This document shows positions 31,940 through 39,639 of a stretch of DNA of 41,944 nt, in pieces. Origin of the DNA: Bacillota bacterium (GTDB lineage Bacteria; Bacillota; Clostridia; Acetivibrionales; DTU013); the NCBI GenBank assembly GCA_023412665.1, contig JAEZCA010000049.1:1-41944 (forward strand), in the 5' to 3' direction. The notes under the pieces were generated by a model, which was not told where the DNA came from, did no database searches, and worked only from the letters and a program-made list of their open reading frames with translations. The position numbers and the translations under genes are program-made. How positions within the stretch are numbered: the stretch's first letter is position 1; each line of letters starts with the position of its first letter.

Positions 31940-32221
31940 ATGTTCGAAGACAAAACGTTAGTATGCAAGGATTGTGGGCAGGAATTTGTATTTACCGCAG
32001 GTGAGCAGGAGTTCTACTCATCAAGGGGTTTCCAGAATGAACCCGGAAGATGCAAGGATTGCAGGTCGTCAAGGAAGTCCCAGTATGGCAGAGATGGTGC
32101 TAAAAGAGAAAGAGAGATGTTTGACGCAGTCTGCGCGCAGTGTGGCAAGGAAACCAAGGTTCCTTTCAAGCCGCGTCTGGACAAACCGGTCTTTTGCAGC
32201 GAGTGCTTTTCAAATCGCTGA
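31940..32221 (+). CDS. Zinc-ribbon protein with CxxC-x17-CxxC-type domain
   Basis: The 93-residue protein has four cysteine pairs: CKDC near 9-12, CKDC near 38-41, CAQC near 65-68 and CSEC near 86-89. The first two enclose FVFTAGEQEFYSSRGFQNEPGRC, the pattern of the probable zinc-ribbon family; the second two form the CxxC-x17-CxxC domain (GKETKVPFKPRLDKPVFC). It is common in Clostridia and of unknown role, probably nucleic-acid associated. The segment between is Arg/Lys-rich. A good promoter lies 100 bases upstream and AGCGAGGGG before the ATG. Two hairpins follow. Confidence 0.87.
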   Translation: MFEDKTLVCKDCGQEFVFTAGEQEFYSSRGFQNEPGRCKDCRSSRKSQYGRDGAKREREMFDAVCAQCGKETKVPFKPRLDKPVFCSECFSNR

Positions 32222-32259
32222 TCCGGCATAAATAGCAGAGAAAACTAAAATAAATTTTC

Positions 32260-32292
32260 AGCCCTGTGTATAACATATACAGGGCTAGATTT
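32260..32292 (+). terminator. First terminator hairpin after the zinc-ribbon gene
   Basis: AGCCCTGTGTAT (32260-32271) pairs with ATATACAGGGCT; the right arm ends at 32286 and is followed by AGATTT. Confidence 0.7.
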
Positions 32293-32297
32293 GTATA

Positions 32298-32338
32298 TGC
32301 CCGCATGCCACATTTTATAAGTGCTGCGGGCATTTTTA
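32298..32338 (+). terminator. Second terminator hairpin after the zinc-ribbon gene
   Basis: TGCCCGCA (32298-32305) pairs with TGCGGGCA (32325-32332), followed by TTTTTA. The T-run overlaps the first DnaA-box-like 9-mer. Confidence 0.8.
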
Positions 32339-32494
32339 TCCACACGGAAAAACTGCGTTTCGCTCTTCTTTGCAGAAGTTTTTCCACAGCTCAAAAGTGC
32401 TTGATTTTAGGTTATTCACAGGTTTATCAACATTATCCACAGGCAAATATACACAAAACGCATGTTTTGTGTATGCTTTTTGGACTAATCCACA
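32336..32494 (+). promoter_or_regulatory. Cluster of six DnaA-box-like sites
   Basis: TTATCCACA occurs at 32336-32344 and 32433-32441; TTATTCACA at 32412-32420; TTATCAACA at 32424-32432, abutting the previous one; TTTTCCACA at 32380-32388; TAATCCACA at 32486-32494. All read on the + strand. An 11-bp-arm palindrome, ATACACAAAAC/GTTTTGTGTAT, lies at 32449-32474, and an AT-rich stretch follows at about 32530-32570. This lies within the 494-base gap 32222-32715, which holds no gene. Confidence 0.65.
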
Positions 32495-32715
32495 GGAGCT
32501 TGATTATTGGCGTTTTTCAGACTGTCTGTTGAAATATGTATATTTTTTATAAAATATAGCGATAATTTTGGAAGGATTTATAAGGACAGTTGTTGAATAC
32601 AAATATATGTCTTTTGAATAAGTATTAAGCATGTGTGGGACAAAAAACGGACCGGTATCACGTTCCGAATACCGGGTACGGTATATCAATACTAAATGGG
32701 AAAGGGGCAATGAAT

Positions 32716-33249
32716 ATGAAGTTTAAGATCACAGGAAAGAATTTTGATGTAACGGAAGCACTAAAGGACAGAGTAAACAAGAAGCTGGGCAAGCTTGAGA
32801 AGTTTTTCAACCCACAGACCGAGGCTCAGGTCACTATGAGTATACAGAGGAATAGGCATATCCTGGAGGTCACCATACCATTCGGAGGTATAACTCTCAG
32901 GGCTGAAGTAGCCGGCGAAGACATGTACGCATGTATCGACAAGGCTGAGGACATCCTTGAAAGACAGATCAGGAAGAATAAGACAAGGCTGTCGAAGAGG
33001 TTGCATTCTGGAGCGTTCGAACAACCGGATGCTTTCAGGGCGGACACGTTTGTTGAAGAAGAGACCGAATTCAGGGTGGTGCGTACAAAGAAATTTGCAG
33101 TAAAGCCGATGCCGGTAGAGGAAGCTATTCTGCAGATGAATTTGCTGGGGCATGAATTCTTCATGTTCTCCAATGCCGAGACAAATCAGGTAAATGTGGT
33201 CTACAAGCGCAAGGACGGGAATTATGGACTGATAGAGCCTGAATTCTGA
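32716..33249 (+). CDS. hpf: Long-form ribosome hibernation promoting factor
   Basis: The 177-residue protein has the N-terminal S30AE/HPF domain (about 1-105: MKFKITGKNFDVTEALKD, KLEKFF, EDMYACIDKAEDILERQI), a short linker, and the C-terminal dimerisation domain (about 120-177: VVRTKKFAVKPMPVEEAI, FFMFSNAETNQVNVVYKRKD). The long form pairs two 30S subunits into inactive 100S ribosomes in stationary phase. I start at ATG 32716, 8 bases after AAAGGGG; an ATG at 32710 is only 2 bases away. In many Firmicutes hpf precedes secA and prfB; here a two-component system follows on the other strand. The leader holds a hairpin (ACCGGTAT/ATACCGGGT near 32650-32677) and a DnaA-box cluster further up. Confidence 0.93.
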   Translation: MKFKITGKNFDVTEALKDRVNKKLGKLEKFFNPQTEAQVTMSIQRNRHILEVTIPFGGITLRAEVAGEDMYACIDKAEDILERQIRKNKTRLSKRLHSGAFEQPDAFRADTFVEEETEFRVVRTKKFAVKPMPVEEAILQMNLLGHEFFMFSNAETNQVNVVYKRKDGNYGLIEPEF

Positions 33250-33295
33250 AAAGCCTGTTAAAATAATTAGCTTTGTACAAAAGCAGTTCATTGAG

Positions 33296-33326
33296 AAGGC
33301 TGCCCCATATGGGCAGCCTTTCGTTT
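33296..33326. terminator. Terminator between hpf and the histidine kinase gene
   Basis: AAGGCTGCCC pairs with GGGCAGCCTT over CATAT, followed by TCGTTT on the + strand. It ends just before the kinase stop and may serve both convergent genes. Confidence 0.75.
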
Positions 33327-33334
33327 ATCAGTTG

Positions 33335-35158
33335 TCATTGATGAGGCAAGATACCAGGCGTTTTGAAGCGAATTACGACCTTGAACAGGTCACCGTCAAT
33401 ATCTATCTTAAAATCGCCGCCGCATACATTAGTAAAGCTTTCTGCTATAGAAAGGCCAAGGCCGCTCCCTTCTGTGGTCCGTGACGTATCTCCTCTGCTA
33501 AAGCGCTGCAATATTTCTTCGACTGTAAAATCCATTTCGTATCCTGCAGTGTTTTTTATCGTAACCTCTGCTGTTCCACCGACTTCCACAAGCTCTATAT
33601 AAACTCTTGTACCTTGATATGAGTATTTTAGGGCATTGTCAATCACATTCTGGAGAACTCTGTACAGCTTTTTGCCGTCAGCAAAAACATTCACTGGTTT
33701 ATCTGGCAGCTTAACTCTCATCACAAGCTCAGATTTTTCAACCTTGTCTTCCATATCCGCCAGAGTTTGCTCAATCAGCTTTTTCAAATCGATGTTTTCT
33801 ATATCAACAGGCATATTACCACTTGCGCTTTTAGAAAGATCAAAAAGATCGGATACCATATTTTTTAATCTTGTGGATTTCTCCGATAATATTTTTACAT
33901 AATCCCTGGCTGAATCGCTCAGATTTTCCTCTTTTGACAGCAGATCAACATAGCTTATTATAGATGTTAGCGGTGTCTTCAGATCATGAGATACATTTGT
34001 TATAAGGGCCACCTTCATCCTCTCGGATTTCATCTGCTCTTCGAGACTGTCATTAAAGCCTTTGTTAATTTCTTCGTAGGTTTTGTTGTTGCCTTTTACA
34101 TACCAGAAGATCATGATTATCTCAAGAACCGGCGGCAGTATGATAATATAGGATTCCAATACCAGAAAAAGAAATGTCAGGCATACAAATATAAAACTTG
34201 CTGAGATAAATATCAGCTGTCTGAAAAAAAGCGATTTGGTCAGAGGGTATTTTTTGAATGCTCTTCCGTCGAAAATACTTCTTAAGTTGTCATATACCCA
34301 ATGCAGGGATACATATATCAGGCTGCTGCTTATCAGCTTCCCGGCTTTGAGCTTCCTGACCAGGGAAAGCATGATCATTCCGCATACAGTAGCAGTAATA
34401 GCTGTTAGAGCTGATATCAGCACTGTCAGGATCATTCCGAGGATGTATTGTTCGTTTGGAAGCCTCTCTACTGTGTAAAGCAGATCCTTTACTGACATGA
34501 ACCATAATAGTAGGATTGCAAATAATGCTGCGACCAGTATATCTGAGTATATGCGATCTCTTTTATACAGATGCAGCTCTCTGTCACCCTGCACTCGCCC
34601 GGTCACAGCAATCAGGTAGATGATAAGCAGTAATAGCAAAGCCATGCTGATTATTACAGCGATTGCATAAGGCATGTTATTGCTTCTGCTTTGCTCCCAT
34701 TCCAATTGCTTTGTCTCCATATAATCGTCAGGAAACGCCAGATAAATTGTATTATAGACCTTCACTCCCGCATAGCGGTTTAAACCTATTATAGGTTCCG
34801 GGTTTGTTTCCGGCCCCCATATTGGGTTGCCGTTCTCGTATGCGTAGTAAGCGCCGGTAAATTGCTCAAAGAAATTCTTAGCTGTGTTATCGCTGTTTGT
34901 CCAGGCTTTTTTGGTATCACTGATGTAATAATAATATGGAACGATTTCCTTTACATCCACTTTTGTCTCAAGTGTTTTTAAAGCCTTGGATAACGCCGTC
35001 TCGACCTGATTTCTAAAAGCCCTGCTGTACTTATATTCTTTTACTATCAGGCTTTCAAGCTGTATATCCTCATAATAAAGATTCTGCACCATTGCAGAAA
35101 ATGCTGTGATTATAGCGACTGCGAGTATAAATGCTGTCACCCCTGTGATTTTGCTCAT
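33335..35158 (-). CDS. Membrane sensor histidine kinase
   Basis: The 607-residue kinase has an N-terminal span (about 3-23), an extracytoplasmic sensing domain (about 25-160), then several further membrane spans (about 165-345), an unusual multi-span middle. The transmitter follows: the H-box NVSHDLKTPLTS with phospho-acceptor His391, the N-box in VIDNALKYS, and the G-boxes with GSGLGLSI. A lone G1-like DFTVEE segment suggests a shortened ATP lid. The ATG at 35158 starts one base after the regulator stop, so the pair is translationally coupled; a TTG 27 bases earlier is the alternative. The signal is unknown; the outer domain is Tyr-rich (PYYYYIS). Confidence 0.9.
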   Translation of the reverse strand: MSKITGVTAFILAVAIITAFSAMVQNLYYEDIQLESLIVKEYKYSRAFRNQVETALSKALKTLETKVDVKEIVPYYYYISDTKKAWTNSDNTAKNFFEQFTGAYYAYENGNPIWGPETNPEPIIGLNRYAGVKVYNTIYLAFPDDYMETKQLEWEQSRSNNMPYAIAVIISMALLLLLIIYLIAVTGRVQGDRELHLYKRDRIYSDILVAALFAILLLWFMSVKDLLYTVERLPNEQYILGMILTVLISALTAITATVCGMIMLSLVRKLKAGKLISSSLIYVSLHWVYDNLRSIFDGRAFKKYPLTKSLFFRQLIFISASFIFVCLTFLFLVLESYIIILPPVLEIIMIFWYVKGNNKTYEEINKGFNDSLEEQMKSERMKVALITNVSHDLKTPLTSIISYVDLLSKEENLSDSARDYVKILSEKSTRLKNMVSDLFDLSKSASGNMPVDIENIDLKKLIEQTLADMEDKVEKSELVMRVKLPDKPVNVFADGKKLYRVLQNVIDNALKYSYQGTRVYIELVEVGGTAEVTIKNTAGYEMDFTVEEILQRFSRGDTSRTTEGSGLGLSIAESFTNVCGGDFKIDIDGDLFKVVIRFKTPGILPHQ

Positions 35159-35159
35159 A

Positions 35160-35861
35160 CTAAAGCTTCTCAATTTTGTACCCAATTCCCCACACCACCT
35201 TTAGATAAATTGGCTCCTTCGGGTTTATCTCGATTTTTTCACGGATGCGCCTTATATGGACCATGACGGTATTCTCGACTGAGTAGGCAACCTCTTTCCA
35301 GACCGATTCGTATATTTTTTCTGCCGGGAAAACAATGCCTGGATTTTCCATGAGCAAATTCAATATGCTAAGCTCCTTTGCAGTAAGCCTTACAGGTTCT
35401 CCATCCACTGTCAGCTGTTTTGTGTCTGTGTCCAGACAGAGCCCTCCGATTATTATTCTGGAGGTCTTTCCACCGTTTCCTATGTTGCCCAGATGCATAT
35501 ACCGCCTCAGCTGGCTTTTTACCCTTGCCATAAGTTCCTGTGGATTGAACGGCTTGGTCACATAATCGTCAGCGCCCATAGAGAGCCCGAGTATTTTATC
35601 ACTGTCCTCGGATTTCGCGGATAATATGATTATGGGGATATTCCTTGTCTCCCGTATCTTCATTGTTGCAGACAGACCATCCAGCTTTGGCATCATGATA
35701 TCAAGCAGGATCAGGTGTATCTGACTGCTTGTCAAGGCGTCAAGTGCTTCCAGTCCGTCGAAGGCTTTGATGACCTCATATCCTTCACGGATCAGAAGCT
35801 TTTCCAAGGCCGCAGCTATCTCTCTGTCATCATCCACAACAAGTATTCTGGTGGTATCCAC
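35160..35861 (-). CDS. OmpR-family response regulator
   Basis: The 233-residue protein has a receiver domain with the acidic pocket DDD (10-12), phospho-acceptor Asp54 (LLDIMMPKLDG), and the conserved Lys in DDYVTKPF, then a winged-helix DNA-binding domain (about 130-233: LTAKELSILNLL, SVWKEVAYSVENTVMVHIRRIREKI, VWGIGYKIEKL). It is the cognate regulator of the kinase directly downstream. I choose GTG 35861 because AAAGGAGG lies 8 bases upstream and the product then starts VDTTRILVVDDD; an ATG at 35903 adds 14 unrelated residues. The targets are not evident. The two genes form an operon. Confidence 0.94.
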   Translation of the reverse strand: MDTTRILVVDDDREIAAALEKLLIREGYEVIKAFDGLEALDALTSSQIHLILLDIMMPKLDGLSATMKIRETRNIPIIILSAKSEDSDKILGLSMGADDYVTKPFNPQELMARVKSQLRRYMHLGNIGNGGKTSRIIIGGLCLDTDTKQLTVDGEPVRLTAKELSILNLLMENPGIVFPAEKIYESVWKEVAYSVENTVMVHIRRIREKIEINPKEPIYLKVVWGIGYKIEKL

Positions 35862-36020
35862 TTTGCGCACCTCCTTTCCGTCCAAGTAAATCGAGTTTTG
35901 CATAATTCAGTTAACCATGTCCCGGAGCTTATATCGTATTGTAGCGAATGAAACTTACGACAGGCATGATATTTTCCTTAAATATTTCTTAACAAATCCG
36001 GTTTCAGCACAAATCCGTTA

Positions 36021-36815
36021 TCAGCCTTGCTTGAATATCGGGTCGTATTTGATATAGTGGATCGGTATGCCGGGAAAACTGCTCCTGAGATGCTCTGTAT
36101 AGTATTCCATACCAGGGCCCTCGCTTTCTGCATGGCCCAACACGATCAATGCCTTGTTTTTCTTCTGATATGCAGCATCCCGGACGTATTCCGGCGCTTC
36201 CCATTCCGGGCCTTCACCGCATATAACGAGATCCGCCCCATCTTTTGAAAATATGGGAATGAGAGAGTCGCCGGAGCCCCTGTATCCGACCAGTATACCA
36301 ACGCGCCGGCATATTGCAGACGGATCACCAACATAGCGCAAATGGCTGATGCCAAGCCTTTGTTTGATTTGTGAGATAAGCTGCTGCAATGTCATTTCCG
36401 GGATCTCTGCTATTGTTACAATATCTCTGTTTTCCACCTCAAGCCGTTCCCAGCCCAGAGCGCTCACAAGTCCTTTGGTCACGAGGTCCGGCAGCCGTCT
36501 GTGTATGTAGTCGTGGAAACGAATAATGGATATGCCGCATTGTTCGATAAGATTGTATTTGTCTATGTAAACCTGATCCGCACAAAGCTTGTCCCTTCTG
36601 TCCCAATGGCTGAAGTAGATCCCTTCATGTGAAATGATAAGATTGACTCCCATGTCATGTGCTTTCTCAATTATCTCCTGTGTCGCCAGGAATGTGACAG
36701 CAATACCTTTTACCTGTGTGTCCGAGCTTCCTGCCAGAAGTCCGTCGACGGTGTTTTCTATGGGCGCGATGCCGGCAGTTATCGCAGCCAGTACATCAGA
36801 TACTTTTGTTGCCAT
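36021..36815 (-). CDS. Nif3-like dinuclear metal-centre protein (DUF34 family)
   Basis: The 264-residue protein fits the Nif3/YbgI family of hexameric proteins with a two-metal site: the VKGIAVTFLAT segment, a first metal motif (ISHEG, H63), and a C-terminal GHAESEG. The usual HHP is HEG here, and the usual H-x-x-x-D motif is FHDYIH, with His in place of the Asp. This matches a divergent subfamily seen in Firmicutes, where the chemistry is unknown; classic members may act on modified nucleotides or cofactors. The ATG at 36815 is chosen with GAGG 8 bases upstream; GTG 36824 directly abuts it. It lies alone, 160 bases downstream of the two-component operon's start and on the same strand. Confidence 0.84.
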   Translation of the reverse strand: MATKVSDVLAAITAGIAPIENTVDGLLAGSSDTQVKGIAVTFLATQEIIEKAHDMGVNLIISHEGIYFSHWDRRDKLCADQVYIDKYNLIEQCGISIIRFHDYIHRRLPDLVTKGLVSALGWERLEVENRDIVTIAEIPEMTLQQLISQIKQRLGISHLRYVGDPSAICRRVGILVGYRGSGDSLIPIFSKDGADLVICGEGPEWEAPEYVRDAAYQKKNKALIVLGHAESEGPGMEYYTEHLRSSFPGIPIHYIKYDPIFKQG

Positions 36816-37038
36816 ATGGCTCACCTCGAAAAAATTAATATCTATGCTATATAATATATTATTTGGTCTGATTCTTCATCAAAACGATGAATTTATCATC
36901 TAAAACTTAAAAAATGCAAAATGTAAATTACGATTCCTATTATCGCAAATAATGTCTTCAATAAAACAGATAATATATGGACATGATATTATGTGTACCG
37001 CTTGGCAGCATTTTGTTCAGAATTCATGGAGGTGTTTC

Positions 37039-37551
37039 ATGAGTGCTTTTTCTATTTTTGTCGTCCTTTTGCTACTTGCGATCCTGCTGCTGTTTTCTGT
37101 TGCAGTCAAGGCCTTTTTATCTTTTGACACGAAAAGTGAGGCTGTGACACTGGTCCTGCTGTGGCTTTACCCATTTATCAGGATAACAGCGGAGAAAAAA
37201 ACATCACTGCCGCGTCTGAAGGTTTATCTATTTAATAGATTAGTGTACTCGAAGGACATCAAAATCAAGGGTACAGACGGCAAAAGCATCGATCTGGTCA
37301 AGGCTGCCAGTGCGTCCGACATCCAGGTGGATCTGAATTATGGCTTTACTGATCCATTTGGTACTGCAATAGCCTGCGGTTCTTTAGGTTCGGTATCAGA
37401 GATGATAAATATCGCAGAAATTAAGCATAAACCGAATTTTCTGCCGGATGAGGATTTTGTCCATCTGGAGGCCTCTGCAAGTATAAATGTAGGAGATACC
37501 GTACTAAACTACCTTAGAACGAGAATTTCCAAATATAAAAAGGAGGAATGA
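37039..37551 (+). CDS. ytfI: DUF2953 (YtfI-like) membrane-anchored protein
   Basis: The 170-residue product has one N-terminal membrane span (AFSIFVVLLLLAILLLFSVAV, about 3-23) and a mixed domain outside it, with LDSVVL-type strands around residues 35-55 and a conserved YGFTDPFGTAIACGSLG at about 100-115. This pattern, and its place directly before the GerW/YtfJ gene, match the ytfI-ytfJ pair of Bacillus. The start is the ATG at 37039, with GGAGG 6-7 bases upstream; an upstream ATG gives a longer, unlike N-terminus. Its stop overlaps the next gene's ribosome-site region, so the two are coupled. The molecular role is unknown; a sporulation link is inferred from the partner. Confidence 0.82.
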   Translation: MSAFSIFVVLLLLAILLLFSVAVKAFLSFDTKSEAVTLVLLWLYPFIRITAEKKTSLPRLKVYLFNRLVYSKDIKIKGTDGKSIDLVKAASASDIQVDLNYGFTDPFGTAIACGSLGSVSEMINIAEIKHKPNFLPDEDFVHLEASASINVGDTVLNYLRTRISKYKKEE

Positions 37552-37553
37552 AA

Positions 37554-38045
37554 ATGGATCAGTTCACGACCGACACTCTGAACCAAAATGTAGACCTGCT
37601 TTTTTCAAATCTGGAGAGCTTCACACAGAACGAGGGTGTTATCGGGAAGCCTGTAACACAGGAGAATAAAACCTTTCTGCCGGTGGTATCGGTGACGCTG
37701 GGATATGGCGGTGGAAATTCGGCGACCAAGAGCCAGCCGGGTGCCTCGGGATCAACGGGCTCATCAGGGGCAACAGGCATGATGGGCAGTATGGCGGGCA
37801 AAATGGCAGGAGGAGCATTGGGACTGGGCGCAAAGCTCAATACCGAGGCGATAATCGTCATAGACAAGGATAAGGACAGTGTATCGCTGCTGCCCGTCAA
37901 TGTAGCAGCAAGCAGTCAATTGGCTGACAAGATACCTCAGATGCTGATGAATATGAACCAGAGCAAATCCGGAGGCCAGCAGGGAACCGGTCAACAGAGC
38001 GGTGCGCAGCAGGGCGGAGCGCAGGGCAGCAGCCAGCAGCAGTAG
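37554..38045 (+). CDS. gerW: GerW/YtfJ-family sporulation protein
   Basis: The 163-residue protein matches the GerW (YtfJ) family: an N-terminal segment with QNVDLLFSNLESF and GVIGKPV, a strand KTFLPVVSVTLGYGGG, a Gly/Ser-rich middle (MMGSMAGKMAGGALG) and a C-terminal VSLLPV. In Bacillus, GerW is needed for germination by certain nutrients and lies in the spore. The last 30 residues are a Gln/Gly/Ser-rich tail (GGQQGTGQQSGAQQGG) encoded by CAG-rich DNA that continues past the stop as a tandem repeat. ATG 37554 has AGGAGG 7 bases upstream; ATG 37548 is too close. A strong terminator follows. Confidence 0.87.
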   Translation: MDQFTTDTLNQNVDLLFSNLESFTQNEGVIGKPVTQENKTFLPVVSVTLGYGGGNSATKSQPGASGSTGSSGATGMMGSMAGKMAGGALGLGAKLNTEAIIVIDKDKDSVSLLPVNVAASSQLADKIPQMLMNMNQSKSGGQQGTGQQSGAQQGGAQGSSQQQ

Positions 38046-38094
38046 CCGGACAGCAGGCAGCAGCAGTAGCCGAACAGCAGGCAGCGACAGCAGG
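38034..38094 (+). repeat. 24-bp tandem repeat spanning the gerW stop codon
   Basis: CAGCAGCAGTAGCCG(G/A)ACAGCAGG occurs at 38034-38057 and 38058-38081, then a shorter piece. Each unit contains an in-frame TAG, so the first one ends gerW and the second would end any read-through. Confidence 0.75.
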
Positions 38095-38114
38095 CAGCAG
38101 TGGCATCAGAAGAG

Positions 38115-38144
38115 CGACCGGGACAATGGTCCCGGTTGTTTTTC
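38115..38144 (+). terminator. Terminator of the ytfI-gerW operon
   Basis: ACCGGGAC (38117-38124) pairs perfectly with GTCCCGGT (38129-38136) over AATG, followed by TGTTTTT. Confidence 0.9.
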
Positions 38145-38154
38145 TATGTAACCC

Positions 38155-38204
38155 ACAAAATTTTTCTATAAACTAAAAATTTTCTTTGATTGAAGTGTTA
38201 TAAT
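38155..38204 (+). repeat. Core copy of the dispersed intergenic repeat, upstream of GH1
   Basis: TTTTTCTATAAACTAAAAAT then TTTCTTTGATTGAAGTGTTA and TAAT match the core of the copies at 26.6 and 40.5 kb. TATAAT is about 80 bases before the GH1 start and may be its -10 element. Confidence 0.65.
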
Positions 38205-38282
38205 TATTTTGATAACAGATAATATTGGCAGAGATGTTATATTACTGTAATGAAATTCTACATAGCGACGGAGGAAAATTTT

Positions 38283-39620
38283 ATGCATTTGAATTTCCCG
38301 GAGGATTTCCTATGGGGAGCCGCTACAGCTTCCTATCAAATTGAGGGCGCTTACAGAGAGGATGGCAAAGGGGAGAATATTTGGGACCGTTTCAGTCATA
38401 TACCCGGCAAAATATATGAAGGCGATAACGGAGACGTTGCATGTGACCATTACCACAGATATGAAGAAGATATCGAGATAATGAAAAAAATCGGACTTAA
38501 GACATACCGTTTTTCTATATCATGGGCAAGAATATTTCCGGATGGCAGCGGCAAGCCGAATCCTAAGGGAATGGAGTTCTATAAAAAGCTTATCGGCAAG
38601 CTTAAAGAGAATGGCATCATGCCTGCTGTAACGCTTTATCACTGGGATCTGCCGCAAATGCTGCAGGACATTGGGGGATGGGCAAACAGGGACACTGTCT
38701 ACAGCTTTGTCGAATATGCAAAATATGTTTTTGATAACCTTGGCAGTCAGGTACCCATCTGGATTACCCATAATGAGCCGTTTGTGGCGGCAATTGTCAG
38801 TAACTGGATCGGAAGACACGCACCGGGCATTACTGACTTTCAGACAGCCCTGCGTGTAGCACACCATTTGCTGCTGTCCCACGGCCTTGCTGTGAAGGCC
38901 TATAGAGAATCGGGGCATAAGGGAGAAATAGGGATCACACTGAATATGAACCCGGTATACCCTGCCTCTGAAAATGACAAGGATAAAGCAGCTGCGATAC
39001 GCTTCAATGAATATTTAAATAAGTGGTATGCAGATCCCGTGCTGAAAGGTACGTATCCGGCAGACCTGCTGGAATGGTTCGGTGACAGGGGACTGGCGCC
39101 TGAGATACTCGACGGGGATATGAGTGCCATCAACCAGCCCATTGACTTTTTGGGCATCAACAACTATTACAGCAGCTTTATCAGGCATGATGAACACAAT
39201 TGGCCTGTATATGCCTCTGAGATCGCTACCGGCAGAGACAGGACCAAAATGGATTGGGAGATAAATCCCGAAGGCCTCCATGATCTGCTTGTCTACCTTG
39301 ATAAGGAGTACAGCGGCATAAAAATAATCATTACTGAAAACGGTGCGGCATTCAATGATATTGTAAATTTCGACGGAAAAGTTGAGGACGATAACCGGTT
39401 GAATTATCTTTATAAACACCTTGAGCAGGTACACAGGGCTATCGGCAGCGGAGCAAATGTCAAAGGCTACTATGCCTGGTCCCTGCTTGACAATTTCGAA
39501 TGGGGTCATGGTTACAGCAAGAGATTCGGCCTGGTGTATGTTGATTTCAAGACACAGAAAAGAATACTGAAAAAGAGTGCACACTGGTACGGTGATGTTA
39601 TCAGGAACAACGGATTCTAA
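38283..39620 (+). CDS. bglA: GH1 beta-glucosidase
   Basis: The 445-residue GH1 (beta/alpha)8 enzyme hydrolyses cellobiose and related beta-glucosides with retention. It starts with LNFPEDFLWGAATASYQIEG (the glucose-binding Gln and the family N-terminal signature). The acid/base is E165 in THNEP and the nucleophile E352 in IITENGA; NWSLL-type aglycone contacts appear as WSLLDNFEWGHGYSKRFG near 410. There is no signal peptide, so it is cytoplasmic. ATG 38283 is chosen because CGGAGG lies 8 bases upstream; an earlier ATG at 38250 lacks it. Activity could include xylosidase or galactosidase side-reactions. It stands alone with the PrpE-like gene 19 bases downstream, possibly in one transcript. 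Confidence 0.94.
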   Translation: MHLNFPEDFLWGAATASYQIEGAYREDGKGENIWDRFSHIPGKIYEGDNGDVACDHYHRYEEDIEIMKKIGLKTYRFSISWARIFPDGSGKPNPKGMEFYKKLIGKLKENGIMPAVTLYHWDLPQMLQDIGGWANRDTVYSFVEYAKYVFDNLGSQVPIWITHNEPFVAAIVSNWIGRHAPGITDFQTALRVAHHLLLSHGLAVKAYRESGHKGEIGITLNMNPVYPASENDKDKAAAIRFNEYLNKWYADPVLKGTYPADLLEWFGDRGLAPEILDGDMSAINQPIDFLGINNYYSSFIRHDEHNWPVYASEIATGRDRTKMDWEINPEGLHDLLVYLDKEYSGIKIIITENGAAFNDIVNFDGKVEDDNRLNYLYKHLEQVHRAIGSGANVKGYYAWSLLDNFEWGHGYSKRFGLVYVDFKTQKRILKKSAHWYGDVIRNNGF

Positions 39621-39639
39621 GCATATGGAGAAGTAATGG

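Noticed and set aside
32336..32570. Chromosomal replication origin
   Set aside because: DnaA-box-like sites and an AT-rich stretch are present, but there is no dnaA, dnaN, rpmH, recF or gyr gene nearby and no strand switch in gene direction, so only a DnaA-box cluster is claimed.
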